Assembly (NCBI GenBank): GCA_026119855.1
Contig: JAOWBW010001908.1
Span: forward strand, 1 to 64,000
DNA length: 64,000 nt
Direction of reading: 5' to 3'
From: Campanula takesimana
Lineage: Eukaryota; Streptophyta; Magnoliopsida; Asterales; Campanulaceae
The first letter of the stretch is position 1; each line of letters starts with the position of its first letter. Both the position numbers and the translations under genes were made by a program. Of this stretch, positions 34,341 through 47,112 are shown piece by piece. The notes under the pieces were generated by a model. It was given only the letters and a program-made list of their open reading frames with translations, was not told the DNA's origin and did no database searches.

Positions 34341-34705
34341 TTTGCCTAAGGAATGAAGAATGTTGGTATATGTCATCAGACTCAAGTAATGAGCCTCATT
34401 CTTCATGTAGCCGCCCTTATTTTTCGGGAGTAAATGAGCAACAAATTCAATTTCACACCATTTCACTTCTGAGTGAACAGTAACAGGGGACAACGGTTAT
34501 TGTTCACTAACATTTACTTAACTCAGTTTCGCCTCTCTCTCAAATATACCGTTGTATTCGCCCACTATACCAGTCTATTTACACACCTTCACCCATTAAA
34601 CCTTTCAACAGTAATTCCATTCAATTTACTCCTCTTCGACTGCTGTGTCTAAACCCTAACCTCGTGTTTTCTCTTTCACCTATGCCCTTACCTGATGACA
34701 CACAT

Positions 34706-36210
34706 TGATGGAGATTAATATGGATCAACTTAGGAAGAAGTTTTGTTTAATTTTTATTTATTTTTTATTGTAATTTTCGGATGTTATATTTAGTAGCAAA
34801 TAATTTCATGTTAGAAGTAGTTTTAGGTTTATTTTGTTATTTTAGGATTCATAAGGTTACCATATATGTTAGGATTGTTTTTAGTAGTGTTTGACTTGAA
34901 TTACAAGTCTTAGGAGGGCTATAATATAGGTCAAAATGTAACTTCCGAAAATTTAGTTGATTTATTGAGATTTTTTATTGATAAACTTGATAGTTTATTT
35001 CTTCTTCCTAAAGTTTGATTAAATTCCTTTTGGGATGCCAACTTTAGTATTGATTAAATTCTGCTAGGTTGAAGATCATTTTACTAGTATCGATTAAATC
35101 TACTAGTTTCGATTATCTATCCCATCGTTTACGAGTATCGATTGAATTCTACCGTATTCGATTATTTATCTGTTTTTTGCTTCCGCTTGCCCTACATCAT
35201 TTGTATTCAGAGCCGAAACAGGGATTCTTTCTAGGTTTGAGGTAATTTGTATCAATTTTTATTCAAAAAAATAATGTTTATTTTCGTGGTCCTTTTCCTG
35301 ACTCTTTGAGAGATGAGCTTTTTGTTGATTGTCAAACCCCCTATGATGAATGTTATTGGAAATCTGTCAAAAGATATATCCCGTCCATCTGTGGATACCG
35401 GTTGACTGAGTTTCCAAAACTCAATTATGTGAACGTTTGAATCTGTTTTTTGGATCGCATACTATGAATATCCGTTTGACATCAAATCAACTCGTTCTTC
35501 TGTTTTACTGGTGATTCAAAGTTAATCACGATATTTTCTATCCACTCAATGGAACAGGGATGGTTATTGTCACTAACATTAATTAACTCCCAGTTCTCCT
35601 CTCTCTCAAATATAATTTTCAAGACCACTGTCTTTATTTAAACCCTTCAAACTTTATGCAATCTTCAAATTCAATCAAGACTTTCTAAATCGAACTAATT
35701 TTTTGAAGCCAAGGATGACATGATGGAGATTAATATGGATCAACTTAGGAAGAAGATTTTGTTTAATTTTATTTATTTTTATTGTAATTTTCGGATGTTA
35801 TATTTAGTAGCAAATAATTTCATCTTTAGAAGTAGTTTTAGGGTTTATTTTGTTATTTTAGGATTCTATAAGGTTACCATATATGTTAGGATTGTTTTTA
35901 GTAGTGTTTGACTTGATTTACAAGTCTTAGGAGGGCTATAAATATAGGTCAAAATGTAATTCCGAAATTAGTTGATTTATTGAGATTTTTATTGAATAAA
36001 CTTGAGAGTTTATTTCTTCTTCCTAAAAGTTGATTAAATTCCTTTGGATGCCAACTTTAGTATTGATTAAATTCTGCTAGGTTGAAGATCGTTTACTAGT
36101 ATCGATTAAATTCTACTAGTTTCGATTATCTATCCCATCGTTACGAGTATCGATTGAATTCTACCGTATTCGATTATTTATCTCTTTTTTGCTTCCGCTT
36201 GCCTACATCA
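34706..36210. mobile_element. TRIM-like short LTR retrotransposon
   Basis: Direct repeats 34706-35199 and 35721-36210, about 490 bp each, start TGATGGAGATTAATATGG and end CCTACATCA. After the first comes TTTGTATTCAGAGCC, a diverged Met-tRNA primer-binding site. The internal part is only 521 bp and lacks pol. The flanks CACAT and CCCAT match at 4 of 5 bases. A shorter block before each LTR (34480-34560 and 35545-35620) is also repeated. Confidence 0.75.
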
Positions 36211-37077
36211 CCCATGGTTACTATATTGAAGATGATTTCTTCAATGATGCTGCTGCCACCTATGTCAAAGGAATTCTAGAAACCAACAAGCTTGTTAAAA
36301 TGCTAACAGCTAAAAACCCATTCTTGAAAATGCATACAGAAAAATCTTCAGAAATGGTACAAGAAAAATTGATAATACCATCATGGCCCATCTAAACCTC
36401 AACATCATCACCATTACTCAGGCAGATGTAGCCTCCACCTATGACATTCCAAACAAAGCCACAAACACAGAGGATATTTGGAGTTCTAAAATGGACCCTA
36501 TCTTTGAACCCCTGTACAAAGCTTTCACAGAACAACCTAATTGTGACTACAATGCCCTCAATAATCAACCTATCTTTAAAAGAAACCTCTCCCAAAACAA
36601 GTCAGCTCTTTGTGATGTTGTGATCAAAGACTTAACTTGTAAGCAGTCATCTCTTAGCCAGCTAAACTCTGCTGAATGGAAACAAGCTCTTAGTCTAATC
36701 AGAGGAAAGACTAACTGGTGTGCCATCATGCTCAACAATTTTAACTTAGCTTCTACCCCATCTTTGTCAAAACCAAATGCCATATCCAAGAAAGCCAACC
36801 TGTTCAGATTCATGAGTGGGATGTAAGAGAAGGGTTTTGCCTCTGAACCACTTGAAAATACTGTGTACACTCTTATCCAAACACTAACACACACACACTG
36901 CACTTTGTTCTTTTCATTCATTATTCATTTATAGATCTAAACTTGAAGGAGCACCCAAGCAAACCAAAGCTAAGTCACCAACAACTAAGCAGGCCAAACC
37001 CAATCAACCCAACTAAGCCATCCACAGCCAATAAGGAATCTATAAAGTCAATAGCCAAGGATCCACGACTCAGAAAG
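36211..37077 (+). pseudogene. Fragment of a retroelement with unrecognised ORF
   Basis: Two overlapping frames (36189-36395 and 36383-36826) look coding (EDIWSSKMDPIFEPLYKAFT) but match no family I know. Then 36828-36934 nearly duplicates 50512-50617, the end of an LTR, and 36935-37077 includes AAGGATCCACGACTCAGAAA, a relative of 47168-47190. It is a broken piece of the same retroelement family that lies at 47113-50655. Confidence 0.45.
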
Positions 37078-39463
37078 ATCTTTTGGTGATGACAAATGAT
37101 GAGTTGTCGGGCTCTTTCCAAGGACACGAGCAACGAATGAAGGATAAGTCAATTGAGAAGCCGACCGAACAAGCATTACAAGCTTCTCATGTCCACTCCC
37201 CAAATAAAGGTGGACAAGGTGGAAGTTATCATGGTTTTTATAACGGCAATAGTTCTCGTGGAAGAGGACGAGGACAAGACAGAGGTCGATGTCAAGGAAG
37301 AGGCCGTAGTCGAGGAAGGTATGATAAATCAACTGTTAAATGTTATAAGTGTCATGAATATGGTCATTATGTAAATGAGTGTAGATATAGAGATAATTTT
37401 GGAGATGGAGAAGAAGCTCGATTTTCAAGAAAAGGTAGAAATGACGATGGTCAAGTTCTTTTGATGGTAACGGCGGCGGCTGAAGATCTCGGTTAGTACA
37501 CTTGGTTCCTTGACACGGGTTGTGCAAATCACATGTATAGAAACAAGGAGTTATTTGTTTATCTTGATGAGACGATGAGGTTAAAAGTCAATTTTGTCTA
37601 TGATAGCACAATATCGATGATGGGAAAAGGAAGAGTTGTTATAAAATTGAAGAATGGAGATCACAAGTATATCTCAGACGTATTCTATGTTCCGGATATG
37701 AAGAGTAATTTGTTGAGCTTGGGGCAACTTTTGGAGAAATGGTATGATATGCGTCTATATGACAACCAACTCACCATGTTTGATAGGCAAGGTACACTCG
37801 TTCTAATGTACCCTCTTTCGAAGAATAGAATGTTTCGAGATGATATTGAGTGTGATTCCTATCACTACTTTAATGCTATTGTGAAAGATGAATCTTGGTA
37901 GTGGAATTTTCGTTTTGGTCACTTGAATTTTCATAGCTTGAAGTTGTTAGCTCAAAAGGAGATGGTTAGAGGTTTGCCTACCATTAATCACCCCGAACAA
38001 TTATGTGAGGGATGTATTGTTGGAAAGCAACATAGAGCTCCATTTGTAGTTGGAAGAACTTAGAGAACAAGGAAGCCTCTTGAGCTTGTTCATTCGGATG
38101 TGTGCGACCCACTTAATGTGTTGTCGAATGGGAATAATCAGTATTTTCTTACTTTCATTGATGATTTCACAAGAAAAATATGGGTTTATTTTCTTCAAAG
38201 AAAGTCTTATGTTTTTGCTTGTTTTAGAGAGTTTAAAGCTCTTGTTGAAAAGCAAAGTAATTGTTATCTTCAATATTTGCGGACTGATGGTGGTGGTGAG
38301 TATACTTCTAATGGATTTGTTAAGTATTGCAAAGGACAAGGAACATAGCATGAAGTGACATTTCTTTACACACCACAGCATAATGGAATTTCCGAGCAAA
38401 AGCACCGAACAATCTTGGATATGACGAGGAGCATGTTGAAAGCAAAGGGGATGCCGAATTCATTTTGGGCAGAAGTTGTCTCATGTACAGTTTATTTATT
38501 GAATATGTGTCCAACAAGAAGTGTTAAAGATGTTACTCCCGAATAAGCGTTGAGCGGTTTCAAGCCAAGTGTTAAGCATCTCAAGGTATTTGCTAGTACT
38601 GCATATGATCATGTTTTAGCCGAGAGAAGAAGGAATCTTGATGATAGAGGAGAGAAGACTATTTTTGTGGGTTACAAGGCTGGCGGATACAAGTTGTTAA
38701 ATCCAGTTACAAAGAATGTGATTATATTAGTAGAGATGTGTTATTTGCCGGGAAGAAGCTTAGAATTGGGAAGTTGATGCTCAAATGATTCTCGACATTC
38801 TTATATTTCTATTTTTGAAGATGAAATCCCAAATGCAATTGTTGAAGAAAAGGTGGTGGAACCAGTTTCTCCTATTCCACAAAAGCCGACACCTCAACAA
38901 GTTTTGGCAATGAAAGAGTGAGAAGGAATAGGCAGCCATCTATCCAATTGGATCCAATTTGGAAGGTTTGGAGGTAACTCGTGATGATAAAGTTGATGAT
39001 AATGGAGATTTTGTATGTTTACAGATAGTGAGCCAGTCAAGTTTGAGGAGGCTGTCCAAGATCCAAGGTGGATGCAAGCAATGAAAGAAGAAATAAGAGC
39101 GATTGAGAAGAACAAGATTGTCAGTTCGTTGATATTACAAAAGGGAAGAAAAAATGATGTGAAATGGGTCTCAAGACAAAGATCAAGGCAAATGGGGAGA
39201 TTGAAAGGCATAAATCAAGGCTTGTTGCAAAGGGATACGAGCAAAGGTCCGATTATGATTATCAAGAGAAACATTGGGAGGAGCAAACATATTATACTCA
39301 TTTTCAATTTCTTCGTGATCAAGTTATGAAGAATGAGATTTCGTTGGTGTACTGCAAGTCTGAAGATCAACTAGCGGACATTTTTACTAAGCCGTTGAAG
39401 TTCGAAGCTTTTGTCAAGCTGAAGCGTATGATGGGTATGACGGTATTTGAGAATCAAGATTAA
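37078..39463 (+). pseudogene. Copia gag-pol, broken, with RT core deleted
   Basis: In order: late Gag with an RG-rich stretch and zinc knuckle CYKCHEYGHYVNEC (37340-37381); protease start WFLDTGCANHM (37501-37533); integrase with LVHSDVCDPL, LRTDGGGEYTSNGF and HNGISEQKHRTI, carrying the D, D and E catalytic residues (38085-38405); the integrase tail; the start of reverse transcriptase (FEEAVQDPRWMQAMKEEI, 39042-39095). It then jumps after about 60 more codons to the RNase H end (DQLADIFTKPLKFEAF). The YVDD centre of RT and most of RNase H are gone. At least four in-frame stops or frameshifts interrupt the rest. Order protease-integrase-RT identifies Ty1/Copia. Non-functional. Confidence 0.85.
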
Positions 39464-39470
39464 GGGAGGA

Positions 39471-39770
39471 TGTTGAAGTTAATCTTAATTAGTCTTGATT
39501 ATTCTAAAGAAGTCTTTGGTTCATAGTACTTGTTTTTGGTGCATGCTTCATAATACCAAAGGTCAAGAGTCATTAGTCTAGATAAGAATTAGTTAAGATA
39601 AGTATTGTCCTTTTGTTTACTAGTTTATGTTCATTGTTTTCTAAGTCTTGTAAGCCTATAAATAGGAAAGTCATTTTAGTTTCAAAGTGTGTCAAAAACT
39701 AGATTTTATATAGTAAAAGGTTATTCTCTATATTTATCCTCTTGCTCTATATTCTAAGGTTTATCCAACA
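39471..39770 (+). mobile_element. 3' LTR of the broken Copia element
   Basis: A polypurine tract AAGGGAGGA precedes TGTTGAAGTTAATC, and the LTR ends GGTTTATCCAACA, giving TGTTG...CAACA termini. CCTATAAATAGG at about 39655 is a likely TATA box. It does not resemble the 5' LTR at 33273, so the two belong to different elements. Confidence 0.75.
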
Positions 39771-40439
39771 AAAGGCAGAGCTCAAGCCTCAATTTGATCA
39801 CAAGCAAAACACATAAATAGAAAACTTTGGCGTCCTCTGTTGGTCCCATATGTAAAATTTTAAGCAAGCATAGTGGAAACATATGATTCAACAAAAATGT
39901 CATAAAATTTTAGAAGCATAAAATATCCACGAGAGTCACCGTCGTCATGGAATAAAGATTGGCAGGTCTCTGAGGAATCTATGGGGAAATGTCCATCGGA
40001 GTAGTTGAGATTTACAGATAAATAATTCTTACACTAGCCCGAAATCCCCTTACATCAAGCTTTTTTTTTTAAGTAAATAATTCCACCACTTTTAAAATTT
40101 TATTTTTTGATACGACCTCTTTTCTAGTCCACCTCCTTATACTTTAACATTGAAATATACAATACATTAAAACATAAAAAACATAGACCAAATGGAAGAA
40201 GGGTGAAAATATCAACCCTTCTTCGTGAACTCAATTGAAGAAAATTGACACTAAGAACACTAATAAAATTAAACAAAAATTTAAAACCAAACCCAGATTA
40301 AACAAAAAAGGCAATCCAATTAAACTTGCATGTACAAGAAAACGTCAATTTCTCAATGATCAATCAATATCAAGATCAATAGAACCAATAAAAGGGAGAA
40401 TCCACATAAATCAAAGAATCCAACTACCAATTACAGTAA
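39771..40439. other. AT-rich spacer, nothing recognised
   Basis: A 72-codon basic frame at 40235-40453 has no recognisable content. No repeat ends are seen. Confidence 0.4.
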
Positions 40440-40860
40440 GCAGTGATAACTAAATCAATCAATCAGTCAACCAATCATGTGGGCGCATGCTAGAAGACAT
40501 ACATCATAAGCCATAGAGACAATCTTGAAGTTGGATTCAACAGTGGTAGTATCAGATGGATTTTCATAGCAAGCCTCCTGTAAGCTTTCTTGAAATCACA
40601 ATCTTCGGCATTTCTGATCAACCTCTAAAGTAAAAACCCCACTCTTGATTCTTCCATCGTCTTCTCGTGTATGTCCAAAATCCAATCGTTTGGTTTAATC
40701 CTGCCATTCAAGAAGATAAATAATTAGGAAAAAGATCATAAATGATACGGATTATAGGAGCATAAAAATTATCAACAATACAAGGAAAAAGATCAGACCT
40801 TTTCACGAAAAATAAACCTTACCGAATTTTCGATGAATTGTTAATACCGGCAAGACCTAA
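40440..40860 (-). pseudogene. DnaJ (Hsp40) J-domain pseudogene
   Basis: On the minus strand, 40612 down to about 40560 reads NAEDCDFKKAYRRLAMKIH, the helix II block of a J-domain. After a frameshift, 40558 to 40502 reads DTTTVESNFKIVSMAYDV, matching the helix III block (FKxIxxAYxVL). The HPD motif that must lie between them, needed to stimulate Hsp70 ATPase, is lost. Upstream on the minus strand a candidate acceptor and an intron-like stretch lead to ATTAACAATTCATCGAAAAT (about 40823-40843), which resembles the end of the MNIS first exon. Family known: Hsp40 co-chaperones of cytosol and organelles. Inferred: a decayed fragment, possibly retrotransposon-trapped, not a working gene. Confidence 0.65.
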
Positions 40861-41399
40861 ATACCCAGTTACCCACTGAAACCGTGACCATCCAAATCCA
40901 ACATGTGCCTCACAATCAGTGTCCTCCAACAAGCAGGCATGTTCGCTTCCACATGTTGTATTGGGCTTGAACCGAAACACAGAAATGAGGTTTCACATAA
41001 GAATGAATTATGGTTATATAACATAATAGTCAAGTTTTGGACAGCTAGCCTACGTTCTCGAGACAGTGTTTCCCAAATTGATCACAATCAAAGATTCAAA
41101 GATAAAACGAAGTTAGAATTATGAAGAGTTCATAATTGCTAAAATTGAGAAACAAAGTTCTTGATTCAAGTTTGGAGATCCATGTGGAATTGTGAATGCA
41201 ATTGGCCTACGTTCATCGAGACCATCTATTGCTTAGTTTCGGCCACATGGACTACTTTTTTGGTTTCTTGAATTAGTGCGGAATTGTGGTTGCCTATGGC
41301 TTAGTTCGGCCGCACTTCTTGTTGTCTTGATTTGGAGATGATAACCAAAGTTCAAATAGTCTCATCCTCATAATTATAGAGAAAATAATGACACATAAA
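40861..41399. other. Intergenic DNA with a short internal duplication
   Basis: TTGCTTAGTTTCGGCCACAT and GGCTTAGTTCGGCCGCACTT at about 41230 and 41300 are diverged direct repeats. No gene is recognised. Confidence 0.35.
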
Positions 41400-44300
41400 T
41401 ATCATGCTTAAATTAATGGAGATTAATTTAATGACTAATCTTGATGCTTTACATGTTATGTGCTCATAAACGTGTTGTATGCTATATGAGATGAACCTTC
41501 TTTAAAATTTTAAGTCATGTGTCAACCCATGATAGACACTTGTGAGTACACCGGGTAGTTTTGTGTGGGTTCTGCCAAAGCGAGGTGAATTGATTCTATC
41601 AGTGTATGAGCAAGATGAGTGAATGAGAGTTTCCTATGCGTTTATCATGGTTTGACTTAATTACGCTATCAAAAGATAAAGTTTTGGGCCTAAGGCACAA
41701 GATAAGATTAAAACATGTTTGATATAAGATGTCTACTTAAAATCTCATAAAAGATCTAAGAGTCACATATGATGTGATTGATAAGAGTTATCTACCTAAT
41801 TAATTTAATTTTGAGCAGTATCGCCAAAGCGGACTTGAAATTAAATTAAAGTTGGATCTTAGCCTACATAAATTATATTATACAATTGTTGTATATGAAG
41901 GTTATATAATTTAGTGAGAGTATTTATGAAATACAAATAATTTATCTCTTAAATGATTGGTATGAAATATAGTTGTATATTTATTTACATATTTGTGTAG
42001 AATGTTATGTTAAACTTTGATTATGCTTATTACTGCGATCTGTTCTTAAAAGGACAAAGTTTAAAGAGAATGAAATTAATTTCTTTGATTGGATCATGAG
42101 CTTTAGAATTGTTCTAAAGCAAGAACGGAAATTATACATTCTTAATAATCCTAAGTAACCTAAACCGCAATATTAATTTGATTAATATGTTCCGTAGGAT
42201 CATCACAATTTAATTTGATTAACTTGTTGATGATCTTAGATTCATGAATAAATTATTTATTCTTGGTTTTGATGTTCATGATGATTGGATCACCATGAAC
42301 ACCAAATCCTAATTGAATCAAAGAAAGCAATTTTAAGGTAAATTTTGGAAATTTAAAATCTACCGCTTTTATGATAAATATTTTGAGTTGGATTTAATTG
42401 TCAGATGGCTGGTTTTAGAAACCGTGTTTCCTGAAATTAAATGTCAGTTTCAAAATTTATCTGGGATTAAATCTAGTTTCAGATGGCTGGTTTTCGAAAC
42501 TGTGTTTCCTGAAAAGTGATGTCAATTCAGAAAACTGAAATCAGAATCCTGAATCGTTCTTGGTTGCTGAAATCAGTTAAATTGATGGACATGTTTGTGC
42601 TCTCAATATCTGAACTATCATGCGGAAAGATGATGATCTAAGTCGAAAATTTGATTTTTGACTTAATGAATTTCTAAAAGGAAAAAGGATTAAAAGATAA
42701 AGGTAAGTCAAACGTTGTCAAGCTTAAAGGAAGTAATTGTGGCTAAAATTATAACTCTTAATGATGCAGTTTGGTAACGTGGCAATTGGATTGACCATTT
42801 AAAATTGTAATCAAAATTCTGGATGATCAAATAAAGTGAATGGTAGTGGGACTACCACTTGGGACATTTATGTTATAAGATTAATCTTTCTACTTTTAAT
42901 TATTGGGTATTGGATACCGGATGTATATCCCACGTTTGTATAAATGTGCTACAATTAGTAAATAGAAAGGCTACTTATGAGAAGTAAAGTTAATCTACGA
43001 ATGGTAATGATGCAAGAGTTGCAACATTGTTTGTAGAACACTTATGAAGTGACTTTACTCATTAAGTAGAAAATATTATTTTGTTATAAGATAATGAAAG
43101 GATATTTATTTCTTATTTAGAATAAGAAAAGAGCTTTATTAATTATGATTTACTTTATTGTATTGTTAAATCATATAAATAAATCTTATATCCTAAATCT
43201 TAAAGAACAAAATAATAAATAAAGTTATAACATAAAATGATTCTTAAAGGCATTATTGTTTTGATCAAATAAATGAGAAATGCATATCTAAAATTCCATG
43301 GGACGGAGTTTTAAAGTCATATGATTTTGAATCATTTGACATATGTAAATCTTATTTACTTTGACCAAGACATCTTTTACTAGGAGTAGTAAAAGGGCTA
43401 GTGACTTATTAAACCTAACATGTTGATGTATATGGTTCATTAAGTAGTAATGCTAAAAGAGGTTTTTGGTACTACTTGGTAAAAATATTCAAAGATTCTG
43501 ATTCGATCGTGATGATGAATAATTGAACCAAGAATTTGACAATCATCTTTAAGATTGTGAAATTGTTTCACAAATTAACTCCACCAAGAACACCATTTTG
43601 GAATGATGTGTCTACGTGGAGATGTAGAACCCTATTGGATATGGTTCATTAGATGATAAAGTCAAATTGATCTTCCATTATTTATACTGGGGTTATAGAT
43701 TGGAAACCGCTATAATTACACTAATTTGAGTTCCATCAAAATAGGTTCAAAGGTACCATATGTGATATGGAATGAAAGAAAACTTGTTTTGTCTTTAATG
43801 AAGATTTAAGAAAGTGAGACCTTTTGAAAAGGACTTGTTTAGGACAAGCTCACACTTAAATCTAATAAATGTATTTTCATGGGATATCCTAAGGAAACTT
43901 GAGGATATTATTTTACTCATAAGAAACAAATTGTTTGTTGCTTATAATGGTACTTTCTAGATAAATTGTTTATCTCTAAAAGAACCAGTGGGAGTAAAAT
44001 ATATCTCGAATGGTTCGAGACCTAGAAAATAACATAAAACCTTATATGGAAGTTGAACAAACTTTTGCAAGGAGTTGTGAAAATTCGTTCAAATTACACG
44101 AGTTACTTGCATATATGATAGGATACAATCTATAACAAGAAATATCGGATTTCTCGTAATAAAAAGTATTGAGGTAAAGTTCATTGAGAATGACATATTT
44201 ACCACCTATCGGAATGCAATGTCCGCTCCAAATTAGATTAATGGCTTGGAGTCATAAAATCTAAAAGGCAATCCATGTATAATAATCAAGTTTGGAACTT

Positions 44301-45729
44301 GATCATTCTAACCTAAGGTGTAGAAACCAAAAGATGGAATCGAGTTTTCTTGGAGAAAACTTACATGGGTAGCAAGGAACATACTAATTAAGCAAGACTA
44401 AATGTGAAAAGGTTGACTCATATTTCGACTATGATAAAACTTTCTCACTCGTGGTCATGCTTTAAGCTATTAGAATTCTCATTGTCATATCTTCATATTT
44501 GGAATATGAAATTTGACAAATGGATATCAAAACATCGTTTCTTAACGGGAACTCACTTAAGGATGTATTGGATACAACCAAAAGGTTTTGATAGTCTAGA
44601 TAATTCTAATAAAGTTTGTAAGTTGCGGAAATCCATGGGATGGATTGAAGCAAGCTTCTTGGAGTTGAAACAATCATTTTGATGAAGTATTCAAATCGTT
44701 TGAAATTCATCAAAGATGAGACTTTTGTTTTCTAAAAAATTAGTGGGAGCAAAGTTAATTCCTAGTCTTATATATGTGGTTGACATATAGCTCATTTTGA
44801 AAGAGTTTCTTAATGAAAGACTTAGGAAGAAGTCGCTTACATCCTTGGAATTAATATCTATTGATATAAATCTAGGAAGTTGATTGGTTTGTGTCGAAGT
44901 ACTTATGAAGACAAAGTACTGAATCGTTCAGTATGCAAAACTCTTAGAGAAGAACATGCAAAGTTGTCTAATGACAGTGTTCTTGGCGAGACTTAGTCTT
45001 AGTGGAAGACTAATGAGCAAGAATACATGATTGGGATTCCATATGCTTCGGCAATTGGATCTATCATGTATGTCATATTATGTACTTAGACGGGATAACT
45101 CGTATACTTGGAGTTTGATGAGGACATAATAATCATGTCCTAGTGAAAGTCACTAGATAGTGATCAAGAATGTCCTTATGTACTTGAGAAGAACTAAGGA
45201 TGCATTCTTGATGGTTGTTGACATGGGAGATGATCTAGTAAATGGTTACATAGATGCATGTTTCCACATCGACAAAGGTAATTTAAATCGCAGTATAAAC
45301 ATATGTTTAAAGTAAGTGCTATTAGTTGGAATAGTTCCAAGCAAATACACTGTAAATTATTCTACGAATAAAATTGAGTATTTAGTTACAAGAGTTGTAA
45401 CTAAGGGAGTTGTTTGAATATACATGTTATTAGTAAAACTAGAAATAGTTTTTAGTACTACTAATCCTGTGGACCTTTATTGTGAAATAATGGTTATTCC
45501 ACAAGCTAAGGTGCCAAAGGCTCATCTATGATCCAAACACACACTCAGACATTTTCATCTCTGCGAGAAATCGTTGACATGGGAAATGTCAAAATATGCA
45601 AAATACCTTATGATGATAACAAGGACAATCTTCCTACAAAAGATCCTCTACATGCTGTTATGATGGTCATAAGCTAAGCTCAATGGTATTGGATATGCAT
45701 TGATTGGGCCTAGTGCAAGTGGGAGTGAT
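41400..45729 (+). pseudogene. Second Copia element, heavily decayed leader and gag-pol
   Basis: 41400-42880 is leader or gag-like DNA without a usable frame. From 42900 scattered frames recall Copia pol in order: protease WVLDTGCISHV-like text (about 42906), integrase with ARGGFWYYLVKIF-like text (about 43455), TPPRTPFWNDV-like text (about 43580), RT with LTGTHLRMYWIQPKGF (about 44545-44595), a YVDD-region relic near 44770, SKIPYASAIGSIMY-like text (about 45030-45075), and RNase H to its end near 45700. Nearly every block is in a different frame with small deletions, so it is an old copy. It ends in a polypurine tract before the LTR at 45730. No 5' LTR was found. Confidence 0.7.
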
Positions 45730-47112
45730 TGTTGGAGATTATACCCTAGGCCCTTGAGAAAGGCCTTTGGTTACATCATGTTCTCATTTGTTATGGAGAT
45801 AACAACCTTGGATTATTATATGTTTTACATGTTTATTATAACATTCCCCCCCTACCTAGTGAATCTTATGATCATATGTATCAAATTAATGATCTATGAT
45901 GTCGTATCATTTGATATCCTTAAACCTGAGATTATCATGGTCTTCCACATAATGAATATTATATTTGACGTAGTCAACCACTACCCTTAACCAGGTAGTC
46001 ATAAAGGCTATGATTGGCATAATCGGATTCTTGTAGGGAAGAATGATAAGTCAAGATAGAATTTGTCCCTCCTCAAGAGAGATATCTGCTTAGGCCACTC
46101 GTAGAGTGAGATTGATGAAATGCATGGCCACACTAAAATGAATTGATGTGATCAATGTCATTTGCTCATATCAATCTACTCAAGATCGAGAAAGCATTGA
46201 ACAATATAAGTTGACGTGGACCATGACTTATGTTCAATATGATATCGTGTGACAAAAGGATTGTGATATGTTCTATGAGGATAACAAACTTTGTTAAGTT
46301 ATATTAATTGGGAGTCATGATGGCTTGCTAGAGTCTGCTCATGACTTATGGGTTTGACCTTGGTTGGACTCATTGCCAACTTAATATAATCCTATGGGGT
46401 CACACATAAAAACAACGAATCAAGAAAAGGCAAAAACTGAGTTTCTGGCGGGCACGGCTGTGCCAGTTATAAAGCACGACCGTGCCAATTAACAAGCACG
46501 ACCGTGCCAAGAACGACCGTGCCAGTTTACAAGCTCGACCTGTGATAGAATCCAACTTAGGCATATCAGGCTCGCACCAAGTGGCACGGCCATGCCACTT
46601 TGTGAGCACGACCATGGCAGAGTTCCTGGAGCCAGATTTTGGTAAGTTTAATTGGGTGACGGGATTAGGTCTCAAGAGTCCTTAAGGGTTAAGGATTTTT
46701 TAGTATAAATAATCCTCCTTCACCAGCCATTAAACTAATGCAATACATATGTTTGAGAAACATATTCTTGAGCCTAGATTGAGAATCAAAAGCTCAAGAA
46801 CACCAAAATTCATATAGCCTTTGAAGATTAGAAAAATGAGTTTTCTAATGGGTCTAGCAATCCAGATATAGAATGGTTCTAGATATTCGTTTGTGTGGAT
46901 ACACATAGAGGATGCTTGATTTAGAATCTCAAGTTCGTGTTCTTGTGATCCTGATCCGAGAACGAGGAGATCAAATCTTAGAGCTTGAAGACTTGAAGAT
47001 TTGAAGATCCGAAAAATTTTAAATGCACAACATGGTTAGTATTCTAAATTCATCTTGCTATTAATTTAATCATCATGAATGGATCTTGGGTCTTAGGGTT
47101 TTATTGATTTCA
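45730..47112 (+). mobile_element. 3' LTR of the second Copia element
   Basis: It starts TGTTGGAGATTATACCCTAG after GCAAGTGGGAGTGAT and ends near GGTTTTATTGATTTCA, about 1.38 kb. A relative forms a solo LTR at 51405-52683. It contains five copies of a CACGACCGTGCC-type palindrome (about 46450-46615). The 3' boundary is inferred from the alignment of the two copies. Confidence 0.7.
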
